13,970 nucleotides of DNA from DASPXY01 sp038227745 (GTDB taxonomy: Bacteria > Planctomycetota > Planctomycetia > Gemmatales > Gemmataceae). Shown here piece after piece: positions 7,352 through 13,920 of this stretch. The notes beneath the pieces are model-generated. The model had not been told where the DNA came from. It saw only the letters and a program-made list of their open reading frames with translations, and searched no databases. The stretch spans positions 1-13,970 of the forward strand of contig JBBRPS010000189.1 in assembly GCA_038227745.1 (NCBI GenBank). The letters run 5' to 3'. Each line of letters opens with the position of its first letter. Within the stretch, counting starts at the first letter, position 1. The translations under genes and the position numbers were made by a program.

Positions 7352-9100
7352 TCAGTTCACTACCTCGGGCAGGATTCGGCGGGTCTGTTCCCGCAAGTAA
7401 TTGTTCACGTCACGCGCCGTGTCCAGGCGCATCGCCTCCTGGGCGATCAAATTGGCTTCCTCAATGGTGATCGACCGGATGATCTTTTTGACCTCCGGGA
7501 TGTTCTGGGGCGTCACGCTCAACTGGCGCAGGCCCATGCCTAATAATAACAAGGTGTAGATCGGATCGCCACTCATCTCGCCGCAAACGCTCACGTCGAG
7601 GGTGTACCGCTGGGCGGCGCGGACCACGTTCTCGATCAGGCGCAGCACCGCCGGGTCGCCGGGGCTGTACAGCGACGCGACCTCCTCGTTGGTGCGGTCG
7701 GCGGCCAGCGTGTACTGGGTCAGGTCGTTGGTGCCGATCGAGAAGAACTGCACCTCGCGGGCGAACAGGTCCGCCAGGATCGCCGCCGACGGCACCTCGA
7801 TCATGGTGCCGACCGGGATTTTCCGGTTGAACGGGATGCCCTCGTCTTCCAGATCTTCCTTGACCTCCGCCAGGATCATCTTGCACTGGCGCAGCTCCAG
7901 CAGCGTGCTGACCATGGGGAACATGATGCGCACGTCGCCGAAGGCACTCGCCCGTAGGATCGCACGCATCTGCGTTTTGAACAAGGTCAAATTCCGCAGG
8001 CACAGCCGGACGCTGCGCAGCCCCAGGAACGGGTTGCGCTCCTCGTGGACCTGCTCGGTGGCGGTGGCGAACTTGTCCGCCCCCAGGTCGAGCGTGCGGA
8101 TGACGACCGGCTGCGGCCCCAGCACGCGCAGCACGGTGAGGTAGGCGTCGAGGTGCTCGGCCTCGGTCGGGTCGGTCTGCTTGTTCAGATAAAGGAATTC
8201 GGTGCGGTACAGGCCGACGCCGCCGGCGCCGCGCGTGAGGCAGTGGCGGGCTTCCTCGGGGAACTCGATGTTGCCCAGGAGTTGCACGCGGACGCCGTCG
8301 CGCGTCTCGGCGGGCAGGTCGCGCAGCTCGCCCAGGCGCGTCTCGAAGGTGCGGAAGGTCGTGCGGGCCGTCTCGTAGCGCTCGCGCGTCTCGTCGTCGG
8401 GGTTGAGGATCAAAAAGCCGCGGTTGCCATCGACGATCACCTCGTCGCCGCCGGAGACGTCGTTGAGGAACTTGCCGACGCCGACGACGGCGGGGATTTC
8501 CAGCACGCCGGCCATGATGGCGGTGTGGCTGGCGCGGCCGCCGGCCTCGGTGGCGAAGGCGTGGACCATCTTCGGGTCGAGGGCGGCGGTCTCGCTGGGC
8601 GTCAGGTCGTGGGCCAGGACGATGACCGGCTCGGTGAGGTGCTGCAGCAGCTCGCGGCGCTGGCCGAGCAGGTTGCGGAGGATGGCCTTCTCGATGTCGA
8701 ACAGGTCGGCGGTGCGCGAGGCGAAGTGGCCCTCGCGGTCGAGGTTCTCCAGGGTCTTGACGTGGCGGCGGATGACGCGGCTGACGGCGTACTCGGCGGC
8801 GAAGGACTGCTCGCGGATGAGGGCCTCGACCTCGCGGATGAGGTGCGGGTCCTCGATCAGCAGGGCATGGGCGGCAAAGATGGCGCCATACTGCTTGCCG
8901 AGCTTGTCGGCGGCGGCGCGCTCGTTGTCGCGGGCCTCGCGGGCGGCGGCGGCGAGGGCCACGCGCAGGCGCGCGACCTCCCCGTCCAGGGGGCCGTCCT
9001 CGACGAAGCGCCGGGGGATACGGATCCCTTCATTGTCGAGCACCAGGGCGAGGCCGATGGCCACGCCGGGGGAGACAGGGATGCCGCGCTTGATTTCCAT
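7352..9100 (-). CDS. ptsI: Phosphoenolpyruvate-protein phosphotransferase, PTS enzyme I
   Basis: 582 residues, about the usual length of a classic enzyme I, without the N-terminal GAF domain of EI-Ntr (PtsP). It is cytoplasmic, autophosphorylates from phosphoenolpyruvate and passes the phosphate to HPr. The N-terminal domain opens with RGIPVSPGVAIG. The phospho-accepting His192 is in GGRASHTAIMAG. The PEP-binding barrel has GLYRTEFLY (Arg299), MIEVPSAA, FSIGTNDLTQY and Cys506 in VCGEMSGDP, all matching family signatures. The start ATG at 9100 is preceded at once by an in-frame TAA and a heptad repeat, with no obvious Shine-Dalgarno, so translation may be inefficient or coupled to the HPr gene that ends 63 bases upstream. 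Three consecutive TTA leucine codons at 7541-7549 are unusual for this G+C-rich gene. Confidence 0.96.
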   Translation of the reverse strand: MEIKRGIPVSPGVAIGLALVLDNEGIRIPRRFVEDGPLDGEVARLRVALAAAAREARDNERAAADKLGKQYGAIFAAHALLIEDPHLIREVEALIREQSFAAEYAVSRVIRRHVKTLENLDREGHFASRTADLFDIEKAILRNLLGQRRELLQHLTEPVIVLAHDLTPSETAALDPKMVHAFATEAGGRASHTAIMAGVLEIPAVVGVGKFLNDVSGGDEVIVDGNRGFLILNPDDETRERYETARTTFRTFETRLGELRDLPAETRDGVRVQLLGNIEFPEEARHCLTRGAGGVGLYRTEFLYLNKQTDPTEAEHLDAYLTVLRVLGPQPVVIRTLDLGADKFATATEQVHEERNPFLGLRSVRLCLRNLTLFKTQMRAILRASAFGDVRIMFPMVSTLLELRQCKMILAEVKEDLEDEGIPFNRKIPVGTMIEVPSAAILADLFAREVQFFSIGTNDLTQYTLAADRTNEEVASLYSPGDPAVLRLIENVVRAAQRYTLDVSVCGEMSGDPIYTLLLLGMGLRQLSVTPQNIPEVKKIIRSITIEEANLIAQEAMRLDTARDVNNYLREQTRRILPEVVN

Positions 9101-9126
9101 TTAGTCATTCGTCATTCGTCAGTCCC
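9099..9126. repeat. Short heptad repeat abutting the ptsI start codon
   Basis: On the plus strand two exact 7-base units CATTCGT (9106-9119) are flanked by degenerate units (CATTTAGT with one extra base before, CAGTCCC after). Read on the minus strand this is ACGAATG twice, then ACTAAATG, whose last three bases are the ptsI start codon. The repeat therefore occupies the place where a ribosome binding site would be expected. Confidence 0.7.
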
Positions 9127-9163
9127 ACACAGGTCGCCCCGCGGGCGGCAAACGGACCAAAAA

Positions 9164-9460
9164 CTACTCGGAGGCTTCCTCGTCCTCTTTGATCAGCTCG
9201 TTCAGGAAGACGACGAGGGCGTCGAGGGCTTCCTGCTGGTCGGGGCCTTCGACTTCGAGGGTCAGTTCGGTGCCCTGTTCCGCCCGCAGACTCAGCAGGC
9301 CCCAGGGGCTCTTGCCATCGACCGGCTGCTCGCCCTCCTTGGCGACGGCGACCCGGCTCTGGAACTTGCTGGCCAATTCGACGAAGCCCTGCATCGGGCG
9401 CATGTGCAGCCCGAGCGCGTTGATGATCCTGACCTTGGACCGCAGAGGTTGACCGTTCAT
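9164..9460 (-). CDS. ptsH: PTS phosphocarrier protein HPr
   Basis: 98 residues from the ATG at 9460 (MNGQPLRSKVRIINALGLHMRP). The frame continues upstream to 9667, but that extension runs across the hairpin at 9609-9671 and has no HPr homology, so I excluded it. The phospho-accepting His19 is in GLHMRP (usually GLHARP). The regulatory serine region is DGKSPWGLLSL (Ser51), followed by the familiar QGTELTLEVEGPDQQEAL. The acidic tail (KEDEEASE) is slightly longer than usual. The protein relays phosphate from enzyme I (next gene) to EIIA proteins, here probably the product of the preceding gene. The Shine-Dalgarno is weak (GGATG). No HPr kinase gene is in view, so whether Ser51 is used is open. 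Confidence 0.93.
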   Translation of the reverse strand: MNGQPLRSKVRIINALGLHMRPMQGFVELASKFQSRVAVAKEGEQPVDGKSPWGLLSLRAEQGTELTLEVEGPDQQEALDALVVFLNELIKEDEEASE

Positions 9461-9608
9461 GGCATCCGAACTCGGTTCCACGCGCGTCCCCAGAGAAGTT
9501 GCACCGCCCGCCTCCGCAGGGGCTGCCCCGAGGGCCGCCAGCCCCTGACCGTGCCCGCCGGGGGAAGGCAGCCGCCCGGAGGCTCTCCCGCAGCAAGACC
9601 GTGTCCGC

Positions 9609-9671
9609 GCTCGTGGGTCAGGATTCCCATCCTGACAAACCCTGTCAGGATCGGAGTCCTGACCCACGAGC
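9609..9671. repeat. 63-bp nested inverted repeat between the EIIA and HPr genes
   Basis: A 29-bp stem (9609-9637 with 9643-9671), with one C-C mismatch (9628/9652), one G-T position (9624/9656) and a 5-base loop AACCC. Each arm is itself palindromic: GTCAGGAT, then TCCC, then ATCCTGAC at 9617-9636, and a partner at 9644-9663. It begins 10 bases past the EIIA stop. On the minus strand no T-run follows, so it is not a standard intrinsic terminator. It could protect the 3' end of the hpf-EIIA message, attenuate transcription into the HPr gene, or be a dispersed repeat. Confidence 0.85.
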
Positions 9672-9681
9672 CGAAGCCGCT

Positions 9682-10149
9682 TTAGCTCTGGTGCTCGGCG
9701 TCGTCGAGCAGGGCCCAGATGGCGTCGCGCGTGGTGGCCTGGCGCAGCGCGCGCACGAAGCCGTCGTCGCGGAGGCTGCGCGAGACGTTCTCCAGGGCGC
9801 GCAGGTGGTCGCCGGGCCGGTCCTGGGGCGAGATCAGCAGCACGAACACGTAGACGGGCTCACCGTCCAGGCTGTCGAAGGGGACGCCCGCACGCGAGAC
9901 GCCGACCGTGCCGACGAGGCGGTCCACGGTGCTGTGCTTGCTGTGCGGGATCGCCACCCCGCGGCCGATGCCGGTCGAGCCGAGCAGCTCGCGCTTGAGG
10001 ATGGCCTTGACGATGTCCTCCAGCTCACCGCCCTTGAAGTAGCCCGCGTTGCGCAGGCTTTCCACCAGTTCGCGGATCACGCCCTCCTTGGTCGTGGCTT
10101 TCAGGTCGGGGACGATGGCGTCGCGCACGACAAAGTCCGACATACGCAT
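9682..10149 (-). CDS. ptsN: PTS EIIA component, fructose/nitrogen-regulatory (PtsN-like) type
   Basis: 155 residues, a single EIIA type-2 domain. I chose the ATG at 10149 because GGAGG lies eight bases upstream. ATGs at 10143 and 10167 share the frame; the latter overlaps the hpf stop as ATGA. The phosphorylated histidine is His69 in IGRGVAIPHSKH. Other family features are LKRELLGSTGIG before it and VYVFVLLISPQDRPGDHLRALENVSRSLRD after it. No EIIB or EIIC domain is fused or adjacent. That and the place just after hpf recall the hpf-ptsN order of proteobacteria, suggesting a regulatory role rather than sugar uptake (inference). A fructose-type EIIA working with a permease encoded elsewhere is the alternative. 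Confidence 0.9.
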   Translation of the reverse strand: MRMSDFVVRDAIVPDLKATTKEGVIRELVESLRNAGYFKGGELEDIVKAILKRELLGSTGIGRGVAIPHSKHSTVDRLVGTVGVSRAGVPFDSLDGEPVYVFVLLISPQDRPGDHLRALENVSRSLRDDGFVRALRQATTRDAIWALLDDAEHQS

Positions 10150-10163
10150 GGCCCTAACCTCCG

Positions 10164-10514
10164 TCATTGCTCGCCCTGCTCGGGCGCGGGCGTCCCGGTG
10201 ACCTCCCCCGTCGAGGGGGTACGGCGGTGGTCCTGGATCTTTTCCTTGTAGCGGCGCAGCTGGCCCTCGAGCTTGTTCATCACCAGGTCCACCGCCGCCA
10301 GGATGTCCTCGTTGAGCTCGCGGGCGACGAACTGGTGCTTGTGCTCCGCCCACAGGAGGAACTCCACGGACTTCTCCCCTTCCTTGAGGTCCACCGTGAC
10401 CTCGATCAGCATGAGCCGGTCGAAGAGGTGGAGGAGTTTCTGGGCCTTGTCGCGGATGAATTGCTGCGTCGCGTCGCTCAGGTGGCCGTGGCGCGCGGAG
10501 ATTTTGATTTGCAC
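10164..10514 (-). CDS. hpf: Ribosome hibernation-promoting factor, short HPF/RaiA family
   Basis: 116 residues from the GTG at 10514 (first residues MQIKISARHGHLSDATQQF). It is preceded by AAGGAG with eight bases of spacing; the frame stays open to 10568 without a better start. The single S30AE-type domain fits in order: N-terminal strand IKISARHG, helix DATQQFIRDKAQKLLHLFDRL, strands EVTVDLKEGEKSVEFLLWAEHKHQFVAREL, and the second helix DILAAVDLVMNKLEGQLRRYKEKIQDHRR. The C-terminal dimerisation domain of long HPF is absent; only a short Pro/Glu tail follows. Such proteins bind the 30S subunit near the decoding centre and silence ribosomes in slow growth. It is the first gene of the minus-strand block; its TGA falls within the ATGA at 10167. 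Confidence 0.92.
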   Translation of the reverse strand: MQIKISARHGHLSDATQQFIRDKAQKLLHLFDRLMLIEVTVDLKEGEKSVEFLLWAEHKHQFVARELNEDILAAVDLVMNKLEGQLRRYKEKIQDHRRTPSTGEVTGTPAPEQGEQ

Positions 10515-10691
10515 GGACTCGACTCCTTGTTGCCGGGCGCCCCCGGGGCGGCCCGCTTCGGAACCCACTTTTCAGGGGCCGGGGCTGGGCCGCGGCCGAC
10601 GGCCGACGGCCCTCCGGGCGCCCTCCTCACCGACCAGGAACCCGATCCGACAAACGGCATCCTCTCACCCGACTGCCCTTCAACCCCCGCA

Positions 10692-10720
10692 ATTTTAGCC
10701 CCCGCGGCCACGTTCTGCAA
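10692..10720 (-). promoter_or_regulatory. Candidate sigma-70-like promoter for the hpf-PTS block
   Basis: On the minus strand the -10 candidate is TAAAAT (10697-10692, five of six to consensus) and the -35 candidate is TTGCAG (10720-10715, three of six) with a 17-base spacer. It stands about 180 bases before the hpf GTG. It is one of the few A+T-rich spots in this region. The -35 match is weak. Confidence 0.3.
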
Positions 10721-10765
10721 TGGCCCGGGCGCCCGGTGCGGAAAAGAAAGCGGCGCGGCGCCCGC

Positions 10766-10793
10766 TAGACCGTGGCGGCACGGGGTCTACAAT
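10766..10793 (+). promoter_or_regulatory. Candidate sigma-70-like promoter for the ACT gene
   Basis: The -10 candidate is TACAAT (10788-10793, five of six) and the -35 candidate is TAGACC (10766-10771, four of six) with a 16-base spacer. It lies 84 bases before the GTG start. TAGACC reappears inverted as GGTCTA just before the -10, so the spacer region is a partial palindrome that could also be an operator. Confidence 0.4.
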
Positions 10794-10877
10794 GAACGGG
10801 CCAACTCCAAAAAGGTGGAAGTCACCCCGAGCGCGGGCTGCCATCGAGAGCGATGTCATTTGTGGGAGGCGCATCCT

Positions 10878-11357
10878 GTGGAGACGACCAAGCAGATCAC
10901 GGTGTTTCTGGAGAACAAGCCGGGCCGCCTGGCGAACGTGCTGTCGGCACTGGCGCGCGAGAAGGTGAACATCACGGCGCTGTCGGTCATGGACAAGCAC
11001 GAGCACAGCGTCCTGCGGGTCGTGACCGACGACCCGGCCAAGACCGCCCAGGTGATCCAGGGGCTGAATACGCCCTTCACCGAGGCCGACGTGCTGATCG
11101 TCGAGCTGCGCAACCAGCCCGGCGCCCTCGCCCACGTCTGCGAGGTGCTGGCCGCCGAGCACGTCAACATCGACTACGCCTACTGCAGCTCCGGCGGCCG
11201 TAACGGCAAGGTGATCGGCGTGTTCAAGGTGTCGAATGCCGAGAAGGCCATCCGCGTCCTCAGCCAGTCGCCCAACCAGACGCCCCGCCGCCTCGAGCGC
11301 CGCGTCGTCCGCGACCAGCGCACCTACCAGCCCAAGGGGAACTCGACGAAGCGCTGA
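10878..11357 (+). CDS. Tandem ACT-domain protein, probable amino-acid-binding regulator
   Basis: 159 residues from a GTG at 10878, with GGGAGG seven or so bases upstream. The frame is open far upstream, but without coding character. There are two ACT domains and nothing else. The first is at about residues 5-70 (ITVFLENKPGRLANVLSALAREKVNITAL) and the second at about 72-139 (VLIVELRNQPGALAHVCEVLAAEHVNIDYAY). Both carry the conserved P-G-x-L turn that forms the ligand site (Pro15-Gly16, Pro81-Gly82). A basic tail of about 20 residues (RRLERRVVRDQR) follows. Stand-alone tandem ACT proteins are usually small-molecule sensors that modulate a partner enzyme; the ligand and partner cannot be read here. 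It is divergent from the hpf-PTS block. Confidence 0.88.
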   Translation: METTKQITVFLENKPGRLANVLSALAREKVNITALSVMDKHEHSVLRVVTDDPAKTAQVIQGLNTPFTEADVLIVELRNQPGALAHVCEVLAAEHVNIDYAYCSSGGRNGKVIGVFKVSNAEKAIRVLSQSPNQTPRRLERRVVRDQRTYQPKGNSTKR

Positions 11358-11365
11358 AAATGCCA

Positions 11366-11396
11366 GGCGAGCCGGGGCGTTGGCCCCCGGCTCGCC
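11366..11396 (+). terminator. Hairpin just after the ACT gene
   Basis: A perfect 12-bp G+C-rich stem (11366-11377 with 11385-11396, GGCGAGCCGGGG and its complement) and a 7-base loop, starting eight bases after the stop codon. No T-run follows, so it is either a weak terminator or a 3' stabilising hairpin. Confidence 0.5.
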
Positions 11397-11429
11397 AAGG
11401 CAAGCGCCTACCGCTTGAAATAGCTGCAT

Positions 11430-11542
11430 GGGAAGGGGGAAAGTGGGGTCGGTGTGCCATGCTTTCGCGGCCCCTCCTCGTCGGGCACTTTTTCCGACGG
11501 CTGCAGGGGCCGCGAAAGCATGCCACCCAGCACCCCCTTCCC
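11430..11542. repeat. About 113-bp imperfect inverted repeat between convergent genes
   Basis: The core stem is 21 positions (11455-11475 with 11505-11525) with a single mismatch. An internal loop and a 6-bp apical stem (11479-11484 with 11494-11499) around GCACTTTTT follow. Below the core is a partly paired region, then a 10-bp outer match GGGAAGGGGG (11430-11439 with 11533-11542). It ends 18 bases from the gamma-glutamyltransferase stop, so it lies downstream of both flanking genes. It could be a bidirectional terminator, a miniature inverted-repeat element or a structured RNA. Confidence 0.75.
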
Positions 11543-11560
11543 CTTCTGTGGGCTGTATAT

Positions 11561-13288
11561 TTAGTACCCCACCGCACACCCGTCCGTCCGGTACTCCGCG
11601 CCGCCGTGCAGCATCCCCGTCTTCGGGTCGATCAGGATGCCCTGGTAGCCGCCGCTGTTGCGCAGCACGATGTGGACCTGGTGGCCGCGCCGCACCAGCT
11701 CATGCAGCACGCCGGGCGGCAGGCCGCGCTCCGCCTGGACCATGCCCCCTTCCGGGTGCGCCGGCTTGCCCGTGGGCGTCGCCGAGCCGACGTGCTCCAC
11801 GCGCGGCGCCTCGCCCGCCTCCTGCACGTTCATGCCGAAGTCGATCAGATTGACCAGCACCTGCACCTGGCCCTGCGGCTGCATGTCGCCGCCCATCACG
11901 CCGAACACGAACCACGGCCGTCCTTTCAGCGTCACCAGCGCCGGGATGATCGTGTGGAACGGCCGGCGGTGCGGTTCCAGGCGGTTGAGGTGCTTTTCGT
12001 CCAGCGCGAACAGCGTGCCGCGGTTCTGCATCGCGAAACCCAGCTCCCCCGGCACCATCCGGCTGCCGAAGCCGAGGTAGTTGCTCTGGATCAGCGACAC
12101 ACAGTTCCGGTCCTTATCCACCACCGTCAGGTACACCGTGTCGGACTTGCCCAGCTTCGGGTCGCCGGCCGGCACGTCGGTGCGCGCCTTCTCCGGGTCG
12201 ATCCGTTGGCGGCGGCGCTCGGCGTAGGGTTTCGAGATCAGCTCGGCGGTCGACAACTTCGCGAAGTCGGGGTCGGCGTAGTAGCGGGCGCGGTCGGCGT
12301 AGACGAGCTTCTTCGCCTCGACGAGCAGGTGCCAGTAGTCCGGCGACGCCGGCCCCAGCTTTTTCAGATCGTAACCCTCCAGGATGTTCAGCATCTGCAG
12401 GACGGCGATGCCCTGCCCCGGCGGCGGCAACTCCCAGACCTCGTAACCGCGATAAGTCGTGCTGACCGGGTCCACCCATGTCGAGGTGTGCTCGGCGAAG
12501 TCCTGCGGGCCGAACAGGCCGCCGTTCTTCTCGGAGTAGGCGACGATCTCCGAGGCGATCCGGCCCTTGTAGAAGGCGTCGCGGCCGTGCTTCGCGATCT
12601 CGCGGTAGGTGCGCGCCAGGTTGGGGTTCTTGAAAACCTCGCCGGCGCGCGGCGCCCGGCCGCCCGGCAGGAAGGTCTTGACCGAGTCCGGGTACGGCTT
12701 GACCTTCGGCTCCGCCAGGCGCCAGAAGTCGGCGATGACCTCGCTGACGGGGAAGCCGCCCTCCGCGTAGGCGATGCTCGGCTGCAGCAGCGCCTCCAGC
12801 GGCAGGGTGCCGAAGCGCTTGCGTAGCTCTTCCCAGCCGTCCACGCAGCCGGGGACCGACCACGACAGCGGCCCCGTCTCGGGGATCTCCTTGAGCTTCT
12901 TCGCCCGGAAGAACGCGCGCGTCGCCTTGTAGGGGGAGCGGCCGCTGGCGTTGAGTCCGTGGAGTTTCTTCGTCTTGCTATCCCAGAGGATGGCGAACAG
13001 GTCGCCGCCGATGCCGCACGACATCGGCTCGACCACGCCGAGGGCGGCGTTGACGGCGATGGCGGCGTCCACGGCGTTGCCGCCCTTGCGGAGGACGTCC
13101 AGGCCGACCTGGGCGGCGAGGGGATGGCTGGTGGCGACCATGGCGCCCGGGGCCATAACCACGGAGCGGCCCGACTGGTACGGGGCCGGGGTGAGGCGCA
13201 CCGGCACCCGTCCGTCGCCGGAGGAGTGGGCGGCGAGGAGGAAGGCGAGCGCCAGCGCGAGCGCGAGCAAGGGCAGGAGTTTCGGCAT
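11561..13288 (-). CDS. ggt: Gamma-glutamyltransferase-family N-terminal nucleophile hydrolase, exported
   Basis: 575 residues from the ATG at 13288 (MPKLLPLLALALALAFLLAAHSS). I chose this start because it gives a clean signal peptide; the frame extends 36 codons further with no such signal. Family signatures in order: APGAMVATSHPLAAQVGLDVLRKGGNAVDAA, EPMSCGIGGDLFAI (about 87-100), NASGRSP (Arg117, probable substrate-carboxylate contact), ELPPPGQGIAVLQMLNILE. The predicted autocleavage nucleophile is Thr384 in KSDTVYLTVVDKDRNCVS. VMGGDMQPQGQVQVLVNLIDFGMN follows near the glycine pair of the oxyanion hole. The protein should self-cleave into large and small subunits. The NASGRSP and GGDMQPQ forms fit the broad GGT/acylase branch rather than the glutathione-specific enzyme, so transferase versus hydrolase activity is open. 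Likely periplasmic. It is divergent from the small lipoprotein gene; its Shine-Dalgarno is weak. Confidence 0.93.
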   Translation of the reverse strand: MPKLLPLLALALALAFLLAAHSSGDGRVPVRLTPAPYQSGRSVVMAPGAMVATSHPLAAQVGLDVLRKGGNAVDAAIAVNAALGVVEPMSCGIGGDLFAILWDSKTKKLHGLNASGRSPYKATRAFFRAKKLKEIPETGPLSWSVPGCVDGWEELRKRFGTLPLEALLQPSIAYAEGGFPVSEVIADFWRLAEPKVKPYPDSVKTFLPGGRAPRAGEVFKNPNLARTYREIAKHGRDAFYKGRIASEIVAYSEKNGGLFGPQDFAEHTSTWVDPVSTTYRGYEVWELPPPGQGIAVLQMLNILEGYDLKKLGPASPDYWHLLVEAKKLVYADRARYYADPDFAKLSTAELISKPYAERRRQRIDPEKARTDVPAGDPKLGKSDTVYLTVVDKDRNCVSLIQSNYLGFGSRMVPGELGFAMQNRGTLFALDEKHLNRLEPHRRPFHTIIPALVTLKGRPWFVFGVMGGDMQPQGQVQVLVNLIDFGMNVQEAGEAPRVEHVGSATPTGKPAHPEGGMVQAERGLPPGVLHELVRRGHQVHIVLRNSGGYQGILIDPKTGMLHGGAEYRTDGCAVGY

Positions 13289-13437
13289 CGGTGAATTCCC
13301 GGGGCGGGGTGACGGAACGACCTCGCCCCTGGTTTTACCGCAGCGGGACTGAAAACGGAAGGAGGGAGCGCGCGACGGCCGGCAATTTCGGATCAAGCCG
13401 TGCGGGCGGCACGGCCGATACGGACGGGGGAGGCCGT

Positions 13438-13716
13438 ATGAACCGACTTGTGCTGCCCGCCGTCCTGCTGCTGACGCTGACCGGCTGTCTCAGCCCCGTC
13501 ACCCGGCGCCTGGACGAGACCAACCAGCGCCTGGAGGAGATCCAGCGCCAGCTCGCCGCCACCAACAGCCAGCTCGGCGAGACCACGGCCGAGTTGCGCA
13601 AGGTCGAGGCCCACCTCGATGAATCCTCCGGCAGGCTCCGGAACGTCGAGCGCTACTTGAAGCGCTTCGGCGGCGGCGCCGAGGCGGCGGCACCGCCCGT
13701 CCCTGGTCAACCGTGA
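13438..13716 (+). CDS. Small coiled-coil lipoprotein
   Basis: 92 residues with an ATG preceded at five bases by GGAGG. The signal peptide ends in the lipobox LTG-C (Cys17), predicting a lipid-anchored envelope protein. Residues about 21-75 are a continuous amphipathic helix with heptad spacing of Leu, Val and Ile and many Gln, Glu, Arg and Asn (RLDETNQRLEEIQRQLAAT, then SQLGETTAELRKVEAHL). This is typical of a coiled coil. A Gly/Ala/Pro-rich tail (about 76-92) follows. It recalls Lpp-like or YbgF N-terminal coiled coils in design, but I recognise no family. A role in envelope structure or as a trimeric spacer is inference. It ends 15 bases from the convergent 13732 gene. Confidence 0.85.
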   Translation: MNRLVLPAVLLLTLTGCLSPVTRRLDETNQRLEEIQRQLAATNSQLGETTAELRKVEAHLDESSGRLRNVERYLKRFGGGAEAAAPPVPGQP

Positions 13717-13731
13717 GACCACGCCGCCCCG

Positions 13732-13920
13732 CTAATCCGCGGATTCCTGTCGCAGTTCCGCCAGCTCCTGCTCGAAGCGTTCCCGGAGCGTTCCCGCCGC
13801 GGCGATCAGCGCCTCCAGCACGACCTCGGAGTCCGGCCCCTGCTGCAGGGGGAACGTCGCCTGGAGCATGGCGTTGAGGAACTGGTCCCGGAGCTGCTCG
13901 ACCGACAGCGCCTGGTCCAT
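13732..13920 (-). CDS. 62-residue small protein, function unknown
   Basis: A short acidic protein (MDQALSVEQLRDQFLNAMLQ at the N-terminus, ending AELRQESAD). The ATG at 13920 has GGAGGGGCGG upstream at good spacing, which is why I call it a real gene despite its length. It has two predicted helices, about 7-21 and 32-59, separated by FPLQQGPDSE; no signal peptide, membrane segment or cysteine. No family is recognised. Its upstream neighbour would lie beyond the right edge of the window. Confidence 0.6.
   Translation of the reverse strand: MDQALSVEQLRDQFLNAMLQATFPLQQGPDSEVVLEALIAAAGTLRERFEQELAELRQESAD

Larger units (their letters stand above)
10515..10877. other. Divergent intergenic region between hpf and the ACT gene, 363 bases
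   Basis: Very G+C-rich. It holds one candidate promoter for each direction (listed separately) near 10692-10793. Short G+C repeats occur near 10590-10610 (GGCCGAC twice). The ribosome binding sites of the two flanking genes lie at its ends: GGGAGG at 10864-10869 for the ACT gene and AAGGAG on the minus strand just beyond 10514. I see no RNA gene or riboswitch fold I can name. Confidence 0.5.

Noticed and set aside
9461..9667. N-terminal extension of the HPr frame
   Set aside because: It passes through the 9609-9671 hairpin, is rich in Gly, Pro and Arg, and HPr homology begins at the ATG at 9460.
10167..10877. N-terminal extension of the ACT-domain frame across hpf
   Set aside because: The upstream part runs antisense to hpf and has no recognisable coding content; a GTG at 10878 with a good Shine-Dalgarno gives exactly two ACT domains.
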